Positions 60,688-64,000 of a DNA stretch of 64,000 bases are shown here, piece after piece. How positions within the stretch are numbered: position 1 is the first letter of the stretch; each line of letters starts with the position of its first letter. The notes below the pieces were generated by a model, which was not told the DNA's origin, ran no database searches, and worked only from the letters and a program-made list of their open reading frames with translations. Made by a program: the position numbers and the translations under genes. The DNA lies in assembly GCA_023212695.1 (NCBI GenBank), contig JALCCG010000104.1:1-64000 (forward strand), written 5' to 3'. Source of the DNA: Sporisorium sorghi. Taxonomy: Eukaryota; Basidiomycota; Ustilaginomycetes; Ustilaginales; Ustilaginaceae.

Positions 60688-62994
60688 TCAAGCCGCAGTA
60701 GACGACGCTACTGCGTTGTTGCTGTTGCTGCTGCTGCCTCCCAATCCTGCCTGCCAAGCCACAATATCCGGCACGGTATAGCCCAGCTTCGACGGCCTCG
60801 CCCTCCTCTTCGACCACGTTTCAACCGAGCCGTCCATACTAAACGACTTCTCGCCCTGATCCGACGCCACCAACCCGTGCCCGATCGAGCTTTCCAGCTG
60901 CAGCACTTTATCGCGCAGCAGCAGCAGTTGTGCGAGTTGTGCGTCGTAGCGGCTCTTTTCCGTGTCGCGGCGTGCTGTTCTGTGCGACGAGGTGAAGGTG
61001 TGAGAATGCGAAGTGGATGAGGCGTGTGCGTCGCTGCGGGAGCGCTGGCGGTGTTGGGCGTGGAGGCGGCGTGGGAGGCGGTCGTTGGGATGGTGAGGGT
61101 GGGGAGGGTCGGCGGTGCTTGAGGAGTCGTTGCTGGGGAACGCGACGAGTGGCGTTGAGGGCGAGCGTGTGGTGCGGTGCTTGGTGGAGGTGAGGCGAGA
61201 TCCTGTTTGCGTTGTCGATGTGGTCAGTCGAGGAGCAGCGAGTTCACGATCCCGCAGAAGCGACGGGCTCGTCGTCGTAGCCGTACTTTGCTCCTTGCTG
61301 GTCGGTTCGACGACCTGACTACTTTCCGTCCGATCAACCTCACTCCACGACACCCACCCCCTCCCACTCATCTCCTTATCCGCTCTCCTCCTCCTCCTTC
61401 TCCCACCCACACTCCTCCCACTCGACACCTCCTCCTCCGACATCGGATACGGCCCCACCCTCCTCCTCCTCCTCGGCCCACACACCGCGCGCACCTCTTC
61501 GTCCCCCACCCAGCTCTCCCAGATACGCGACTCGCGCAGCATCTCAACCACCGACGCGTCCGGCTCGCCGAAGATGCGCTGGCGCGCAAAGATGGTGCGC
61601 AGGCTCTCGCCGGGCGATTCGAGCGCACGCAGCGCCGCCAGGCTCGCCTGCACGCCCGTGTCCGCGAACGGCGCGCGTTCCAGGCTGTCCGGCAGCTGCA
61701 CCTCCGGTGCCGGCGCCGGCGGTACGCGGATTCCCGAACGTGTCTGCTCGAGGCGCGTCAGCTCCGCGTCGTCGGCGTCGAGGGTTTTCGGGGACTGCAT
61801 GGGCGCGTCGTAGGTGTGGAGTGGAGAGGGATGCGAGTGCGCCCGGTGGAGCGCGTCGCTGTCGCTGATGGTCTGCCCGGGGTGGGCGAAGCCGTGTGCA
61901 GCGCCGGAGGTCGAAGATGTCGCGGTGGCGGCAGACCACGGCTGTTCGGATGACGTCCAGCTGTGCCTCTGCGTAGCTGGTGTCGGAAGGTACTGCGCCT
62001 GTGGAGTGGCATCGTAGAACGCTGACGGCGATAGCGGCGGGCCGTCGTTAGCGCTGCCCGGGACAAAAGCTGGATCGTTTGCTCTTGCCCTTCCACTGAG
62101 CGTGGGCGGGGTCGGCAGCTGCATCGTTGCGCTTTGACGGTATCGGCGGTAGAGGACGCGGACCGCTGATGGGAGACGCTAGCGAGCCTGCACTGCCGCG
62201 AGAACAGCGGCGTTTGTAATCAACGTCACCCGTGGCGGACTGAGCACGGCTGCTGTGCGTGTACTGCGTCGGCGATGTAGCTGCGGCTACCATGCCCATC
62301 TGCATGAACGGGTGCGGCTGTGAATCTGTTGCAGGCAGACCGTCGATGCGATGAGCGACGGTCTGTTCTGCACTCTCGCGTGGACTGTGAGCATTTGCAG
62401 TGACAAACGAGTCGCCTCCGAACGACGGGTCTCGGCGATCCGTCGCAAGACCGAGCGAGTAGCCGCGACTCCGGACAGGCACGGCGGGCAGAGGGCGGTA
62501 CGGACGCACGTTGCCGTCGCTCGTCGACCTGAACGAGCGCCCGGAATGAAACGATCTGCTGGCCTCGCCTACGCTGTCGTGCTGCGCCTGACCAGCTCTA
62601 CCACCACCATCAAAATGCATCGATCCGTGCCGAGACGTCAGGTCCGGCACAGCGCCTACGTGGCGTGGCGAGATCGGTTCAGCATGCAGCTCCACCATCC
62701 GCGACAGAGGCGAAGGCACCGTAGTGGGCGCCGTATACCCCACAGGTCTGGCGAGAGCCGTGCCGGCGGGGTAGAAGCTGTGGAGATCCGGATGCTGTTC
62801 GTCGATGGGTCCGCGGACGGACGAGTCGGAGCTCATCTTGGGCGCAGCGATCGAGTCGCGGTCCGAGAGCGAGGGATCTTGATCCAGCCGGGTGTCGAGG
62901 TGGGAGAGGGGCGTGATGTGTCGGATGGATGGACGTCGAGGCCGCTTGGACCTTGAGTGTTGGCAGAAGGCGCTTTGGAGTGAGACTGACCCAT
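60688..62994 (-). CDS. disordered hypothetical protein with N-myristoylation-type start; frame broken twice
   Basis: The ATG at 62994 gives MGQSHSKAPSANTQGPSG, a strong match to the MGxxxSK N-myristoylation pattern. That frame stops near 62836. A different frame is open and coding-like from about 62930 down to 62048 (SIRHITPLSHLDTRLDQDPS through PRPLPPIPSKRND). The original frame then resumes to 60688 (VPGSANDGPPLSPSAFYDAT through SKLGYTVPDIVAWQAGLGGS). The simplest reading is one missing base in the GGATGGATGG stretch at 62923-62932 and one extra base in the AAAA at 62065-62068, giving about 768 residues overall. The protein is Ser/Pro/Arg-rich with no recognised domain; a short helix (YDAQLAQLLLLRDKVLQLES) may form a coiled coil near the C-terminus. 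It may instead be two genes or use unrecognised introns. Confidence 0.5.
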
Positions 62995-64000
62995 GCTGCT
63001 CGATGTTCTGCTCGCCTCTAGCGTAGAACCGCAATCAGGTTGTCAGAGCTAAACAGCTCAGTGCGGCCGATCCAGTCCAAACTCAGACTGGGCGACTGAC
63101 AGGCTGGGCTTGAAATCGAGAGCTGAAACGCCCGACACGCGACGCCGACATCTATCGCACACTGGAGTGCTGGTTGCTGGCACCTCGATGGGAGAGAGAG
63201 AGATAGTCGCTCAACAATGAAGCCGGTGGTCGCCCCGATGACGAAGAGCCGCCAATCGAGAGCCGATTCGAGTGCGATCTGTGTGGATCGCTTTTGGCAG
63301 AGAATGACACGTCACTTTCGAAGGGACGCGGCGGCGTGTCAAGCATGGCTCTTCTGCGAGCTGCGAGCTTTCTTGCACCGAGCCCAAAACAAGTTGGTCC
63401 CTTTGAGCTGTATCGCCCTTGGCTGCTCCTACTATAGTAGGACTAGAGCATGAACCATCCAAGGATGTGTGTGTTTCAGAGAGCGCTGCGAGCGAGATTT
63501 TGACAAGGTGTCGGACGTCGATATCGACAGTGGCGGCCACACGCACATCGCAAACGCGTGCCTTGCTTTCTCTCGACAGCGAGCCTAAATTGGGATCCGC
63601 CCCTTGCGCTCCCCTCCCCCCTTTGCACTGCACAGCTGGCCTTTCTCTGCCAAGCCGCAACACATGCATGCCGATCATCAGCCGCCGCCTTTTCCTTGAA
63701 GGATCGACGGCTTTGTCTCGGCATCGCTCGGCATCGCTTGGAGCGCAAAACATGTCGAGTGACACTTGCTCAAAACATCTTAGCCTCGCTGAGACTTGGC
63801 AACAGCGCGGTCTCGGCAGCCACCTGTGTGACGCACCGACTTTTCTCGTCCTGTGTTGGATTGTGGGATAATGTGTGCGGGTGGGGTCCAAACGGAGTTG
63901 GTTGCGTGGGCTCTTTATCGCCCCTCTTGACGCGCCACCGGAGTTGTGTTGTTGTTGTCGCCAACGATGCTTGAAAGGGGTCCGTGTCTCACCTCTCTCC
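62995..64000. other. right-edge region without a recognised gene
   Basis: This 1-kb stretch upstream of the disordered-protein gene shows no convincing coding frame. The open frames of 60-226 codons in it have no family features and overlap each other on both strands. It probably holds that gene's promoter and perhaps the end of a gene outside the window. Confidence 0.45.

Noticed and set aside
62836..62994. Intron explaining the frame change after MGQSHSK
   Set aside because: A GT-AG interval can be drawn (GTCCAA to CAAG), but the donor is far from GTRAGT and the acceptor lacks a pyrimidine tract. The coding-like sequence also continues across it in the second frame, so a one-base indel is simpler.

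Overview
This window is nuclear DNA from a basidiomycete fungus, most probably a smut of the Ustilaginaceae. The evidence is a compact, GC-rich layout with mostly intronless long genes, a Boi-type SH3-SAM-PH protein, a class IV chitin synthase with a C-terminal DEK-type domain, a Skn1/Kre6 glucan protein, a Zn2Cys6 regulator with glutamine tracts, and a secreted repeat protein cut at KR sites. Intergenic regions are rich in poly(dA:dT) and other microsatellites. There are no CRISPR arrays, operons, tRNA genes or rRNA genes that I could find.

Layout. 0.2-8 kb: mitochondrial ribosomal protein mL44, TFIIF beta subunit, an internally deleted APC-family permease remnant, and heat shock factor. 9.6-16.4 kb: class IV chitin synthase, an Aim19-like membrane protein, and a small two-exon membrane protein. 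17-20.1 kb is the decayed zone: an AAAP amino acid permease with two frame breaks, followed by the RNase H end of a LINE-type retrotransposon. 20.1-34.8 kb: a full-length ABCC transporter, a Bsd2/Ndfip-like ubiquitin ligase adaptor, a RINT1/Tip20 tether, a four-exon complex I MWFE (NDUFA1) homologue, and the WD-repeat protein Jip5. 34.9-46 kb: a Boi-type polarity scaffold, Dph1, a 3.6-kb gene-free interval, and a Zn2Cys6 regulator. 46-48.2 kb holds no intact gene. 48.2-64 kb: Kre6/Skn1, an INO80F-like coiled-coil protein, Trm2, an Mtf2-like protein, the KR-repeat secreted protein, and a disordered protein whose frame is broken twice.

Functionally the window is mainly housekeeping: translation, tRNA and eEF2 modification, transcription, mitochondria and secretory transport. 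It also has a cell wall and polarity theme (chitin synthase, Kre6, Boi-type scaffold). The parts most worth a second look are the Kex2-type repeat precursor at 56.3-58.6 kb, the cluster of broken transporters beside the LINE remnant, and the gene at 60.7-63 kb with two opposite frameshifts.
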